From positions 288,783 to 352,782 of the forward strand of contig NC_008379.1 of the NCBI RefSeq assembly GCF_000009265.1: a stretch of 64,000 nucleotides of DNA, read 5' to 3'. This DNA comes from Rhizobium johnstonii 3841 (GTDB lineage Bacteria > Pseudomonadota > Alphaproteobacteria > Rhizobiales > Rhizobiaceae). The notes under the pieces were generated by a model that ran no database searches, had not been told where the DNA came from, and saw nothing but the letters and a program-made list of their open reading frames with translations. A program made the translations under genes and the position numbers. Of the stretch, positions 25,056-34,057 are shown in pieces. The stretch's first letter is position 1. Each line of letters opens with the position of its first letter.

Positions 25056-25874
25056 ATGCGCTGGATCAACACGAGGCCGAGCCGGGGCGCGCAGCTTGCC
25101 TTGACGCTGCTGCCTTTCGTGCTGCTGATCGTTGCCTACACGGTCGGCTCGGCCGCACGGCTGGCGGAAAACGCCAACGACAAGCTGCTGCCCGGTTTTG
25201 CCGGTTTTGCCGATGCGATCGACCGCTTTGCCTTCGTCGCCGATCCGCGCACCGGCCAATATCTGCTCTGGTCCGATACGGGCGCGAGCTTGATACGGCT
25301 GTTTGCCGGCCTCGGCATCTCCACGATCACCGCGCTTGTCATTGGCATGCTGATCGGCATGCTGCCTTATCTGAGAGCGCTGCTCTCCCCCTTCGTCGCC
25401 GTTATCTCGATGGTGCCGCCGCTGGCGTTGCTGCCGATCCTCTTCATTGCCATGGGGCTCGGAGAAGCCTCGAAGATCGCGCTGATCGTCATCGGCGTTG
25501 CGCCGACGATGATCCGCGACCTTGCGCTGAAGGCGCTGGAGCTGCCGCGCGAACAGATCGTCAAGGCGGAAACGCTCGGCGGCTCTTCCTGGCAGATCGG
25601 CCTTCGTGTCGTGCTGCCGCAGATCCTGCCGCGGCTGATCACCTGCCTCAGGCTTCAGCTCGGTCCGGCCTGGCTGTTCCTGATCGCGGCCGAGGCGATC
25701 TCGTCGGATTCCGGCCTCGGCTACCGCATCTTCCTCGTCCGTCGTTATCTCTCGATGGACATCATCTTTCCCTATGTCGTCTGGATCACGCTGCTCGCCG
25801 TGATCATGAATTATATCCTCGATCGCATCCGCATTGCTGTCTTCCCCTGGTCTGAGCTGGAGAAGCAGGCATGA
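25056..25874 (+). CDS. ABC transporter permease (TauC/SsuC type) of the guanidine operon
   Basis: 272 residues. N-terminal helix (QLALTLLPFVLLIVAYTVGS), a periplasmic stretch of about 60 residues, then five helices. The ATPase-docking loop reads ELPREQIVKAETLGGSSWQI followed by VVLPQILPRL, the TauC/SsuC form. It overlaps the ATPase gene by 4 bp. As a homodimer it would form the channel for the adjacent receptor. Confidence 0.92.
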   Translation: MRWINTRPSRGAQLALTLLPFVLLIVAYTVGSAARLAENANDKLLPGFAGFADAIDRFAFVADPRTGQYLLWSDTGASLIRLFAGLGISTITALVIGMLIGMLPYLRALLSPFVAVISMVPPLALLPILFIAMGLGEASKIALIVIGVAPTMIRDLALKALELPREQIVKAETLGGSSWQIGLRVVLPQILPRLITCLRLQLGPAWLFLIAAEAISSDSGLGYRIFLVRRYLSMDIIFPYVVWITLLAVIMNYILDRIRIAVFPWSELEKQA

Positions 25875-26701
25875 GCGAGTTGGTGATCGAAAAGGTCTGG
25901 AAAGAGTATGGCGACCAGATCGTCCTCGAAGACGTGTCGCTGACGGTCGCTTCGCGCGCCTTCGTCGCCCTTGTCGGTCCTTCCGGTTGCGGCAAGTCGA
26001 CGTTCCTGCGCATGCTGCTCGGCCAGGAGCGGCCAACGCGAGGAACGATCCTGCTCGACGGGCAAGCCCTGCCGCAGGAGCCGGGGCCGGATCGCGGCGT
26101 CGTCTTCCAACGCTACTCCGTCTTCCCGCATCTGACCGTCCTCGGAAACGTGCTGCTCGGGCGGGAACTCTCGGCGTCCCGCTACAAGGCGAAACTCTTC
26201 GGCACCGCCCGCCGCAACGCCATCGACGAAGCCCGGCGGCTGATTGCCGAAGTCGGTCTTTCCGGCGCCGAGGGCAAATATCCGGCGCAACTATCAGGCG
26301 GCATGCAGCAGCGCCTGGCGCTGGCGCAGGCCTTGATCATGAAACCGAAAGTGCTGCTCCTCGACGAGCCCTTCGGCGCGCTCGATCCCGGTATCCGCGC
26401 CGAAATCCACACATTGATGAAGCGGCTCTGGCACGAAACGCAGATGACCGTCGTCATGGTGACGCACGACATGCGGGAGGCCTTCACGCTGGCAACGCGC
26501 GTCGTCGCCTTCGAGCGCAAGCGCGACCGCCCGGAGGAAAAGGAGCGCTACGGCGCGACGATCACCAAGGACATTTCCATCTGGCCGCCGAGGCTCGCCG
26601 GCGCGCCCTCCGTCTTCAGCCCCGACCGGGACGGCCCGGTCATTTCTCTGGGCCTTCGCCGGGACGACCCGGCTTCCAGTCCGTCAGGAGAAAAACCATG
26701 A
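25871..26701 (+). CDS. ABC transporter ATP-binding protein (TauB/SsuB type) of the guanidine operon
   Basis: 276 residues. Walker [10 protein letters not shown], signature LSGGMQQRLALAQAL, Walker B VLLLDEPFGALD and switch MVTHDMREAF, all intact. A C-terminal extension of about 50 residues (RKRDRPEEKERYGATITKDI onward) is longer than in SsuB and occurs in this urea-type subfamily. Overlaps the permease and the next gene by 4 bp each. Confidence 0.93.
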   Translation: MSELVIEKVWKEYGDQIVLEDVSLTVASRAFVALVGPSGCGKSTFLRMLLGQERPTRGTILLDGQALPQEPGPDRGVVFQRYSVFPHLTVLGNVLLGRELSASRYKAKLFGTARRNAIDEARRLIAEVGLSGAEGKYPAQLSGGMQQRLALAQALIMKPKVLLLDEPFGALDPGIRAEIHTLMKRLWHETQMTVVMVTHDMREAFTLATRVVAFERKRDRPEEKERYGATITKDISIWPPRLAGAPSVFSPDRDGPVISLGLRRDDPASSPSGEKP

Positions 26702-27519
26702 TGCATGTCAGACGTTCGCCCGAAGAAATTGCCGCTAACCGGCAGCGCTATGAGGAACATCAGAAGAAGGGGCTGGAATTTGCCCCTAAGGCCCTGCCGG
26801 CGCCGAGCCCCCTTCCCGCCCCCGCAATCGATGCGGCTGCGATCGTCCATCAGGAAACCATTCCCGGCGGCTGGTACTGGTCGACCGCGCTGAAGCGCGG
26901 CGAGGCTCTCCGCATCGATCAGGGTGAAGGCGGATCGACCGTGGCGCTCGTCGCCTGGAACTCTGGCGATACGAGTGAACGGCTCAATCTCGTCGATACG
27001 GTCAAGGTGCAGTGGACAACCGGCCTCGGCAAGGGCCGCGTCATCTTCTCGGATATGGGCCGGGTGATGTTTTCGCTGATCGAGGATAGTTCCGGCGCCC
27101 ATGACTGCCTGATGGGTGGCTCGACGGCAGCTTCGAACGCTGCAAAATATCCTGGCGTCAAGACCCGCAACACCCGCGACAATCTCGTGCTCGTCGCCGG
27201 CAAGCTTGGTCTCGAACGACGCGACATTCCTGCGATTCTCAATCTTTTCGCCCCCGTCCGCGTCGACGATGACGGCTGCTTCCACTGGCGCGGCAAGCTC
27301 TCCAACAGCGGCGACTATGCCGAGCTGCGCGCCGAGATGGACATGATCGTCGGCTTCTCCAATTGCCCGCATCCGCTCGATCCTGACCCGGTCTATGCGC
27401 CGAAGCCGGTGATCGTCACGCGCTTTCGTGCGCCTGCGCCTACAGTCGACGACCTCTCGCACTCGGCAACCGCCGAAGCTCTTCGCGGCTTCGAGAACAA
27501 CGCCGCCATGTTGGCCTGA
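26698..27519 (+). CDS. DUF1989 protein UAAP1, predicted carboxyguanidine deiminase subunit
   Basis: 273 residues (ATG 26698 with AGGAG 7 nt upstream, overlapping the ATPase stop). The DUF1989 core contains the metal-site-like elements SGAHDCLMGGSTAAS, LNLFAPVRVDDDGCF and VGFSNCPHPLDPDPVY. Urea-carboxylase-associated proteins 1 and 2 have been shown in other bacteria to form the heteromeric carboxyguanidine deiminase (CgdAB), which converts carboxyguanidine to allophanate and ammonia. Function here rests on that family knowledge and on operon position. Confidence 0.88.
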   Translation: MMHVRRSPEEIAANRQRYEEHQKKGLEFAPKALPAPSPLPAPAIDAAAIVHQETIPGGWYWSTALKRGEALRIDQGEGGSTVALVAWNSGDTSERLNLVDTVKVQWTTGLGKGRVIFSDMGRVMFSLIEDSSGAHDCLMGGSTAASNAAKYPGVKTRNTRDNLVLVAGKLGLERRDIPAILNLFAPVRVDDDGCFHWRGKLSNSGDYAELRAEMDMIVGFSNCPHPLDPDPVYAPKPVIVTRFRAPAPTVDDLSHSATAEALRGFENNAAMLA

Positions 27520-27530
27520 GGGGGATGACG

Positions 27531-28181
27531 ATGACCAATTTCATCAATACTTCAGCTTCGCACAGCCTCGAAAACGCCGTGCAGGATCATTTCATCCCGG
27601 CCGAAGCGCCATGGTCCGGCATCGTCCGCAAAGGCCAGACCATCCGCATCGAGGACAGCTACGGCCAGCAGGCGATCGATACGCTGTTTTATCGCGCCGA
27701 TGATTTTGCCGAGCGTTATTCCAACCAGGATACGATGCGGGAGCAGGGTGGCGCCTATATCGGCACCGGCACGAAGATCATCTCGAACGAGGGCAACGTC
27801 ATGCTTGTCATGACGGCCGACAGCTGCGGCCGGCACGATACATCAGCCGGCGCCTGCTCCTGCGAGAGCAATACCGTGCGCTTCGGCCACGGCACCAAAT
27901 ACCTGCATGCCTGCCGCGACAATTTCGTGATCGAGGTGACAAAGCACGGCATGAGCAAGCGCGACATCGTGCCGAACATCAATTTCTTCATGAATGTGCC
28001 GATCAAGCCGAACGGCGAGATGACCATCGTCGACGGCATTTCCGCGCCCGGCGACTATGTCGAACTGGTGGCGGAAATGGACGTGCTCTGCGTCATCTCC
28101 AATTGCCCGCAGATCAACAATCCCTGCAACGGCTTCGATCCGACGCCGATCCGGGTGCTGATCTGGGACGGCGAGGACTGA
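27531..28181 (+). CDS. DUF1989 protein UAAP2, predicted carboxyguanidine deiminase subunit
   Basis: 216 residues from ATG 27531; ATG 27525 in the same frame abuts the GAGGGG site and is less likely. Paralogue of the upstream gene: GRHDTSAGACSCESNTVRFG, the FFMNVP segment, and CVISNCPQINNPCNGFDPTP parallel UAAP1's cysteine-containing motifs. Pairing of two unequal DUF1989 proteins is the norm in carboxyguanidine deiminase. It ends 3 bp before the carboxylase gene. Confidence 0.88.
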   Translation: MTNFINTSASHSLENAVQDHFIPAEAPWSGIVRKGQTIRIEDSYGQQAIDTLFYRADDFAERYSNQDTMREQGGAYIGTGTKIISNEGNVMLVMTADSCGRHDTSAGACSCESNTVRFGHGTKYLHACRDNFVIEVTKHGMSKRDIVPNINFFMNVPIKPNGEMTIVDGISAPGDYVELVAEMDVLCVISNCPQINNPCNGFDPTPIRVLIWDGED

Positions 28182-28184
28182 TCG

Positions 28185-31100
28185 ATGTTCACCAAGGTCC
28201 TTATCGCCAATCGCGGCGAAATCGCCGTCCGGGTTATCCGGACATTGAAGAGGATGGGCATCGCCTCGGTCGCCGTCTATTCCGATGCCGACCGGTTCTC
28301 GATGCCGGCGCTGACCGCCGACGAGGCAATGCGCCTCGGACCGGCGCCAGCCGCTGAGAGCTATCTCAACGTCGATGCCGTCATCGCCGCCTGCAAGGCG
28401 ACGGGAGCACAGGCCGTGCATCCGGGCTATGGCTTTCTCTCAGAGAATATCGGCTTTGCCGAGCGGCTCGCCGCCGAAGGTATCGCTTTCATCGGCCCGC
28501 GGCCGGAGCATCTGTCGGCCTTCGGCCTGAAGCACACGGCGCGCGAACTGGCAAAGGCGAGCGGCGTGCCGCTGCTGCCCGGCACCGATCTCTTGCAGAG
28601 CGTCGAAGAGGCGCTTTCGGCCGCAGAAACCGTCGGCTATCCCGTCATGCTGAAGAGCACGGCCGGCGGCGGCGGCATCGGCATGCAGCTCTGCGCCGAT
28701 GCAGCGGGCCTCACGGCCTCTTTCGAAAGCGTGCAACGGACCGCGCGGGCCAGCTTCGGCGATGCGCGCGTCTACATCGAGCGTTTCGTTGCCGAAGCGC
28801 GCCATGTCGAGGTGCAGATCTTCGGCGACGGCAAGGGCGGCGTCATCGCGCTCGGCGAACGCGACTGCTCGCTGCAGCGCCGAAACCAGAAGGTGGTCGA
28901 GGAAACCCCTGCTCCCGGCCTTTCTGCCGAAACGAGGGCGCGGCTGCACAAGGCGGCGGTCGATCTGGGACGCTCGGTCTCCTATGAATCGGCCGGCACC
29001 GTCGAATTCATCTATGATCCTCAGCGCGAGGAATTCTATTTCCTCGAGGTCAATACCCGGCTGCAGGTCGAGCATCCGGTGACGGAAGCCGTCTTCGGCA
29101 TCGATCTCGTCGAATGGATGATCCGGCAGGCGGCGGGCGAGGACGTGCTTTCGGGTGCGAATGCCCTGACGCCGAAGGGTGCGGCGATCGAGGTGCGGAT
29201 CTATGCCGAGATGCCGCACGCCGATTTCCGCCCGAGCGCCGGCCTGCTGACCGAGGTCGTCTTCCCGGACAATGCCCGCGTCGACGGCTGGATCGAGACG
29301 GGAACCGAGGTGACGCCGTTCTACGACCCGATGCTTGCCAAGCTGATTGTGACGGCGGAAGACCGGCCGGCGGCGATCGAGAAGCTGAAGGCAGCGCTTG
29401 CGGCGACATCGATATCGGGCATCGAGACCAATCTCGATTATCTCAGGGTGATCGCCGCTTCCGAACTGCTTGCCGGCGCCAAGGTGGCGACGACGGCGCT
29501 CCGCGATTTCGCCTTCGTTCCCGATGTCGTCGAGGTGCTTGCGCCGGGTGCCCAATCGAGCATTCAGGAACTTCCGGGCCGGCTCGGCCTCTGGCATGTC
29601 GGCGTGCCGCCGAGTGGTCCGATGGACGAGCGCTCCTTCCGCCATGCCAACCGGCTGGTCGGCAATGCCGACGTGACGGCTGCACTCGAATTGACGGTTT
29701 CCGGCCCGACATTGCGGTTTTATGCCGACCAGACGATCGCGCTTGCCGGCGCCCGGATGGCGATGACATGTGACGGCATAAAGTTGCCGCACGATGCGCC
29801 AGTACTGATCCGCGCCGGTCAGATTCTATCGATCGGCACCATCGATGGACCGGGGCAGCGCGCCTATCTTGCTGTCGCGGGCGGTTTTGCCGCACCCGTT
29901 GTGCTCGGTTCGCGCGCGACCTTCGGCCTCGGCCAGTTCGGCGGTAACGCCACCGGCACGCTGAAGACAGGGCACGTGTTGCATTTTGCCCGGCAGGCGC
30001 CAGCCGAACCGGCCAGACCGGCAACGGAGCCGGCCGCCTTGACGCGCGAATGGGATGTCGGCGTGGTCTACGGCCCGCACGGCGCGCCAGATTTCTTCGT
30101 GGACAGCGATATCGAGACGCTGTTCTCGACGGCCTACGAAGTGCATTTCAACAGCGCCCGCACCGGCGTTCGCCTCATCGGCCCGGCCCCGGTTTGGGCG
30201 CGCCACGATGGCGGCGAGGCGGGGCTGCACCCCTCCAACCTGCACGACAATGCCTATGCGATCGGGGCGATCGATTTCACCGGCGACATGCCGATCATTC
30301 TCGGTCCTGACGGTCCGAGCCTTGGCGGCTTCGTCTGCCCGGCGGTGATTGCCCGCGACGAGCAGTGGAAGATGGGCCAGTTCAAGCCCGGCGACCGCAT
30401 CCGTTTTCATGCAGTCGTGCGGGCGGAAGACCCGATCGCTGGTCCAGCGGTACGGCGGGTCGCGGAAGAGACGGGTTCGCCGATCGTCGGCACCAGCGAG
30501 GACGGACCGGTTTCGGTCGTCTATCGCCGCCAGGGCGACGACAACCTGCTCGTCGAATACGGGCCGATGACGCTTGATATCGCGCTTCGGCTGCGGGTGC
30601 ATCTGCTGATGCAGGCGGTCATCGAGGCTCGCCTTCCCGGCATCGTCGACCTTACCCCCGGCATCCGTTCCCTGCAGATCCATTATGACGGCACGCAGCT
30701 GACACGCCGGCGCCTGCTGGGGCTGCTCTGCGAGATCGAGGCGACGCTTCCGGCAGCCCAGGAGGTCACGGTGCCGAGCCGCATCGTGCACCTGCCGCTT
30801 TCCTGGAACGATCCGGATGCGGAGCTTGCGATGCGCAAATATCAGGAGCTGGTGCGCCCGAATGCGCCCTGGTGCCCGTCGAATATCGAGTTCATCCGCC
30901 GCATCAACGGTCTTCCCGACGAACAGGCCGTCCGCGATATCGTCTTTGATGCCAGCTACCTGGTGCTGGGACTCGGCGATGTCTATCTCGGCGCGCCCGT
31001 TGCGACCCCGACCGATCCGCGCCACCGTCTCGTGACGACGAAATACAATCCCGCCCGCACCTGGACCCCGGAAAATGCCGTCGGCATCGGCGGCGCCTAT

Positions 31101-31724
31101 ATGTGCATCTATGGCATGGAAGGACCGGGCGGCTACCAGCTCTTTGGCCGTACTATTCAGGTCTGGAACACTTGGCGGGAGACGCCGGCCTTTGCCAAGG
31201 GAAAACCTTGGCTGCTGAACTTCTTCGACCAGATCCGTTTCTTCCCGGTCAGCAATCAGGAGCTGACGGAGGCGCGCGCCGCCTTCCCACACGGGGGCTA
31301 TCCGATCAGGATCGAGGAGACGGAATTCTCCTATGCCGCTTACGAGAAGGAATTGCAGGCGAATTCGGCGTCGATCGGCCGTTTCAAGGCAACGCAGCAG
31401 GCCGCCTTCGATACTGAGCGCCAGCGCTGGAAGGAAGCCGGGCTCGACAGCTTCGTCACCGATGAAGGCACGGGCGAAAGTCCGGATTGGGATATTCCCG
31501 ACGGCTGCTTCGGTGTTGCCAGCGCCGTGCCCGGCAATATCTGGAAATTGCTGGTCGAGCCGGGTGCCTCGGTTGCGGCCGGCGATACACTCGCCATCAT
31601 CGAATCGATGAAAATGGAAATCAACGTCACCGCCCATGCGGCAGGCCGCGTCCGCGACCTGCGCGCCGGGCCGGGAAGAAACGTCAAAGCCGGCGATATC
31701 ATCGTCGTTCTGGAGGAATGCTGA
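28185..31724 (+). CDS. Biotin-dependent guanidine carboxylase (urea carboxylase family)
   Basis: 1179 residues. Order: biotin carboxylase (1 to about 450; LIANRGEIAVRVIRTLKRMG, ATP-grasp TAGGGGIGMQLC, and EVNTRLQVEHPVTE), carboxyltransferase halves homologous to allophanate hydrolase subunits 2 and 1 (about 460-1060), and a C-terminal biotinyl domain with IIESMKMEI (biotinyl Lys about 1143). Enzymes of this family beside UAAP1/UAAP2 and a guanidine-I riboswitch prefer guanidine over urea according to published work. It carboxylates guanidine with ATP and bicarbonate to carboxyguanidine. Substrate preference here is inferred from context. Confidence 0.92.
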   Translation: MFTKVLIANRGEIAVRVIRTLKRMGIASVAVYSDADRFSMPALTADEAMRLGPAPAAESYLNVDAVIAACKATGAQAVHPGYGFLSENIGFAERLAAEGIAFIGPRPEHLSAFGLKHTARELAKASGVPLLPGTDLLQSVEEALSAAETVGYPVMLKSTAGGGGIGMQLCADAAGLTASFESVQRTARASFGDARVYIERFVAEARHVEVQIFGDGKGGVIALGERDCSLQRRNQKVVEETPAPGLSAETRARLHKAAVDLGRSVSYESAGTVEFIYDPQREEFYFLEVNTRLQVEHPVTEAVFGIDLVEWMIRQAAGEDVLSGANALTPKGAAIEVRIYAEMPHADFRPSAGLLTEVVFPDNARVDGWIETGTEVTPFYDPMLAKLIVTAEDRPAAIEKLKAALAATSISGIETNLDYLRVIAASELLAGAKVATTALRDFAFVPDVVEVLAPGAQSSIQELPGRLGLWHVGVPPSGPMDERSFRHANRLVGNADVTAALELTVSGPTLRFYADQTIALAGARMAMTCDGIKLPHDAPVLIRAGQILSIGTIDGPGQRAYLAVAGGFAAPVVLGSRATFGLGQFGGNATGTLKTGHVLHFARQAPAEPARPATEPAALTREWDVGVVYGPHGAPDFFVDSDIETLFSTAYEVHFNSARTGVRLIGPAPVWARHDGGEAGLHPSNLHDNAYAIGAIDFTGDMPIILGPDGPSLGGFVCPAVIARDEQWKMGQFKPGDRIRFHAVVRAEDPIAGPAVRRVAEETGSPIVGTSEDGPVSVVYRRQGDDNLLVEYGPMTLDIALRLRVHLLMQAVIEARLPGIVDLTPGIRSLQIHYDGTQLTRRRLLGLLCEIEATLPAAQEVTVPSRIVHLPLSWNDPDAELAMRKYQELVRPNAPWCPSNIEFIRRINGLPDEQAVRDIVFDASYLVLGLGDVYLGAPVATPTDPRHRLVTTKYNPARTWTPENAVGIGGAYMCIYGMEGPGGYQLFGRTIQVWNTWRETPAFAKGKPWLLNFFDQIRFFPVSNQELTEARAAFPHGGYPIRIEETEFSYAAYEKELQANSASIGRFKATQQAAFDTERQRWKEAGLDSFVTDEGTGESPDWDIPDGCFGVASAVPGNIWKLLVEPGASVAAGDTLAIIESMKMEINVTAHAAGRVRDLRAGPGRNVKAGDIIVVLEEC

Positions 31725-31725
31725 C

Positions 31726-33531
31726 ATGCTGCCGACCATCCTCGATCTTTCAAGCCTTCGCGCCGCCTATCAATCCGGCCTGACGCCGCTCGACGCCATC
31801 GAAGAGGTGATCGCGCGGCGTGCCGCCTCGAAAGATCCGGCAATCTTCATCACCACGGTGCCGGATGAGGAGCTGCGTGCCGCCGCGAAAGCCTTGATGG
31901 CACGCGCGCCTGAGGCAAACAGCCTGCCGCTCTGGGGCGTGCCCTTCGCGGTCAAGGACAATATCGATGCCGCCGGCCTGCCGACGACGGCCGCCTGCCC
32001 GGCATACGAATATCGGCCGGAAGCGGACGCTACCGTCGTTGCGCGGCTGAAGGCAGCCGGCGCCATCATCATTGGCAAGACCAATCTCGACCAGTTCGCG
32101 ACCGGCCTCAACGGCACGCGCTCGCCCTATGGCGCGCCGCGTTCGGTCTTCGATGCGGCCTATATCTCCGGCGGCTCGAGCTCCGGTTCTGCCGTCACGG
32201 TTGCTTCCGGCCTTGCGGCCTTCGCACTCGGTACCGATACGGCGGGCTCCGGCCGGGTGCCGGCTGCCTTCAACAATCTGGTCGGTATCAAGCCGACGCC
32301 GGGTCTCTTGCCGAATACCGGCGCCATACCGGCCTGCAAGAGCGTCGACTGCATCACGATCTTTGCCGCGACCGTCGGCGACGGTGTTGCGATCCGCAAG
32401 GTCGCCGAAGGCTTCGATACCGCCGATGCTTTCTCGCGTCGCGCCAAGCCGGCGAACCTGCCGGTATCGGGCTTGCGCATCGGCGTTCTCACCGGCGCCG
32501 AGCGGGAATTCTTCGGTGACAAGGAGGTGGAGGCGCTCTACGACCAGGCGATCGAGCGGGCCAAAGCGCTCGGAGCGACGATCGTGCCTTTCGATTACGC
32601 GCCATTCCGCGAGGCGGCCGCCCTTCTTTATGAGGGGCCGTGGGTCGCCGAACGCCTGGCGGCGGTCGAGACCTTCCTCGCCGCCAACGCCGCCGATTTC
32701 GACCCGACGGTCAGGGGGATTATCGAAGGCGCCAAGGGCAAGACCGCGGTCGAGGCCTTCAACGGCCGCTACCGGCTGGAAGAATTGCGTCGCAAGACCG
32801 AGGCCGAATGGGAAAAGGCCGATGTGCTTCTGCTGCCGACCGCACCGACCACCTACACCGTTGCGGACATGCTGGCCAATCCCGTCGTGCTCAACGGCCG
32901 CCTCGGCCGCTATACCAATTTCGTCAACCTCCTCGATTGCGCGGCGATCGCCGTTCCGGCCGGCTTCGGCAAAGGTGGGCTGCCGGGCGGCGTTACCGTC
33001 ATCGCACCTGCCTTCACCGACGATGCGCTGGCGCCGCTTGCCGATGCGCTGCATCGCGCAGCAGGTTCCGGCATGGGCATCGACCGGCAGGCGGCGATCC
33101 CCGAAGTAAGCCGTGTTGTCCCTGGCGATGACGGTTTCATCGAAATCGCGGTCGTCGGTGCGCATCTGACCGGCATGCCGCTCAATCACGAACTGGCAGG
33201 CTCCGGCGGGCGTCTGGTCAAGACCTGCCGCACGGCCGGCGATTATCGCCTCTTCGTCTTGCCCAATACCACGCCACCGAAACCGGGGCTGCTGCGCGAA
33301 CCCGGCCATAAGGGTCAGGGGCTGGAGGTCGAGGTCTGGGCACTGCCGGCCGATGCTTTCGGCAGGTTCGTCCAGAAGATTCCGGCACCCCTCGGCATCG
33401 GTAAGCTCACGCTCGAAGACGGTTCCAGCGTCTCCGGTTTCGTCTGCGAGGCCCATGCGGTGAAAGGTGCCGAGGAAATCACCGCGCTTGGCGGCTGGCG
33501 CAACTATATCAGCGCCAAGCTGGCGAGCTGA
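31726..33531 (+). CDS. atzF: Allophanate hydrolase
   Basis: 601 residues. The N-terminal amidase-signature domain has the Ser-cisSer-Lys triad Lys77, Ser151, Ser175 (FAVKDNID; SGGSSSGSAV; GTDTAGSGR), spaced as in known AtzF. The C-terminal domain from about 470 completes decarboxylation. It splits allophanate into CO2 and ammonium, the last step of guanidine degradation. The start follows GGAGG by 9 nt; the frame is open upstream inside the carboxylase gene but not used. Distal gene of the riboswitch operon. Confidence 0.93.
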   Translation: MLPTILDLSSLRAAYQSGLTPLDAIEEVIARRAASKDPAIFITTVPDEELRAAAKALMARAPEANSLPLWGVPFAVKDNIDAAGLPTTAACPAYEYRPEADATVVARLKAAGAIIIGKTNLDQFATGLNGTRSPYGAPRSVFDAAYISGGSSSGSAVTVASGLAAFALGTDTAGSGRVPAAFNNLVGIKPTPGLLPNTGAIPACKSVDCITIFAATVGDGVAIRKVAEGFDTADAFSRRAKPANLPVSGLRIGVLTGAEREFFGDKEVEALYDQAIERAKALGATIVPFDYAPFREAAALLYEGPWVAERLAAVETFLAANAADFDPTVRGIIEGAKGKTAVEAFNGRYRLEELRRKTEAEWEKADVLLLPTAPTTYTVADMLANPVVLNGRLGRYTNFVNLLDCAAIAVPAGFGKGGLPGGVTVIAPAFTDDALAPLADALHRAAGSGMGIDRQAAIPEVSRVVPGDDGFIEIAVVGAHLTGMPLNHELAGSGGRLVKTCRTAGDYRLFVLPNTTPPKPGLLREPGHKGQGLEVEVWALPADAFGRFVQKIPAPLGIGKLTLEDGSSVSGFVCEAHAVKGAEEITALGGWRNYISAKLAS

Positions 33532-33543
33532 GGAGAGTCTTGC

Positions 33544-33672
33544 ATGGCGGCAAAACTCATCCGGCGCCTGATCGATCTGCTGCGGGACGGTCTGACCGCC
33601 CGCAGCGAAGCGATCGGCAGCACCTGTGTCAGCCCCGGCGACTCTGAGAGCGTTCGGCAAGCTCGACGATAA
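33544..33672 (+). CDS. Possible 42-residue protein downstream of allophanate hydrolase
   Basis: MAAKLIRRLIDLLRDGLTAR starts an ORF with TGAGGAGAG 7-9 nt upstream, 12 bp after the allophanate hydrolase stop. The N-terminal part could form an amphipathic helix; the rest is polar. It overlaps the 3' end of the convergent VOC gene by 44 bp. I recognise no family. The good ribosome site and position favour a real short gene; overlap and length argue against. Confidence 0.3.
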   Translation: MAAKLIRRLIDLLRDGLTARSEAIGSTCVSPGDSESVRQARR

Positions 33673-34039
33673 TGCCGTCGGGATCGCGAACGAAGGCGAT
33701 CTTGTTCAGCATCTCGGAGTGGACCGCGAAGCGCGGCCGCTCCTTGATCTCGACGCCCGCCTGTTCAAGGCGGGCGAAGGTCTCTTCGACATTGTCGAAA
33801 CAGAAGGTGAGGTGCCGGACGCCGGCCGTATCGTCAGGCACGTCGACCGCCGTCGACGCGCCGCCGGGCGGCGCAAAGACCTCGAGCATGCCGCCGCCTG
33901 CATCGAGGAACGCGACCTGCATGCCATTCGCCATTGTCTTGCGCAGCACGAGGCTGAGGCCGAGCAGGCCACAGTAGAAATCGACGGTGCGGTCCATGTC
34001 ACTGACCGTCATGCCGACATGCTCGAAGGATTTCAGCAT
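33629..34039 (-). CDS. VOC-family protein (glyoxalase/bleomycin-resistance fold)
   Basis: 136 residues. Two beta-alpha-beta-beta-beta repeats: FEHVGMTVSDMDRTVDFYCG and later VRHLTFCFDNVEETFARLEQ, ending with FVRDPDGIIVELAER. His8 and the late Glu match metal ligands of glyoxalase-like enzymes. It is the last gene after two Gfo/Idh/MocA genes on the same strand, so it may act on a sugar-derived intermediate. Reaction unknown. Confidence 0.88.
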   Translation of the reverse strand: MLKSFEHVGMTVSDMDRTVDFYCGLLGLSLVLRKTMANGMQVAFLDAGGGMLEVFAPPGGASTAVDVPDDTAGVRHLTFCFDNVEETFARLEQAGVEIKERPRFAVHSEMLNKIAFVRDPDGIIVELAERSQSRRG

Positions 34040-34057
34040 GGGAGAGCCCTTCCCGGT

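Noticed and set aside
28440..31739. Two very long minus-strand ORFs opposite the carboxylase gene
   Set aside because: Antisense frames of a gene with complete biotin carboxylase, carboxyltransferase and biotinyl motifs.
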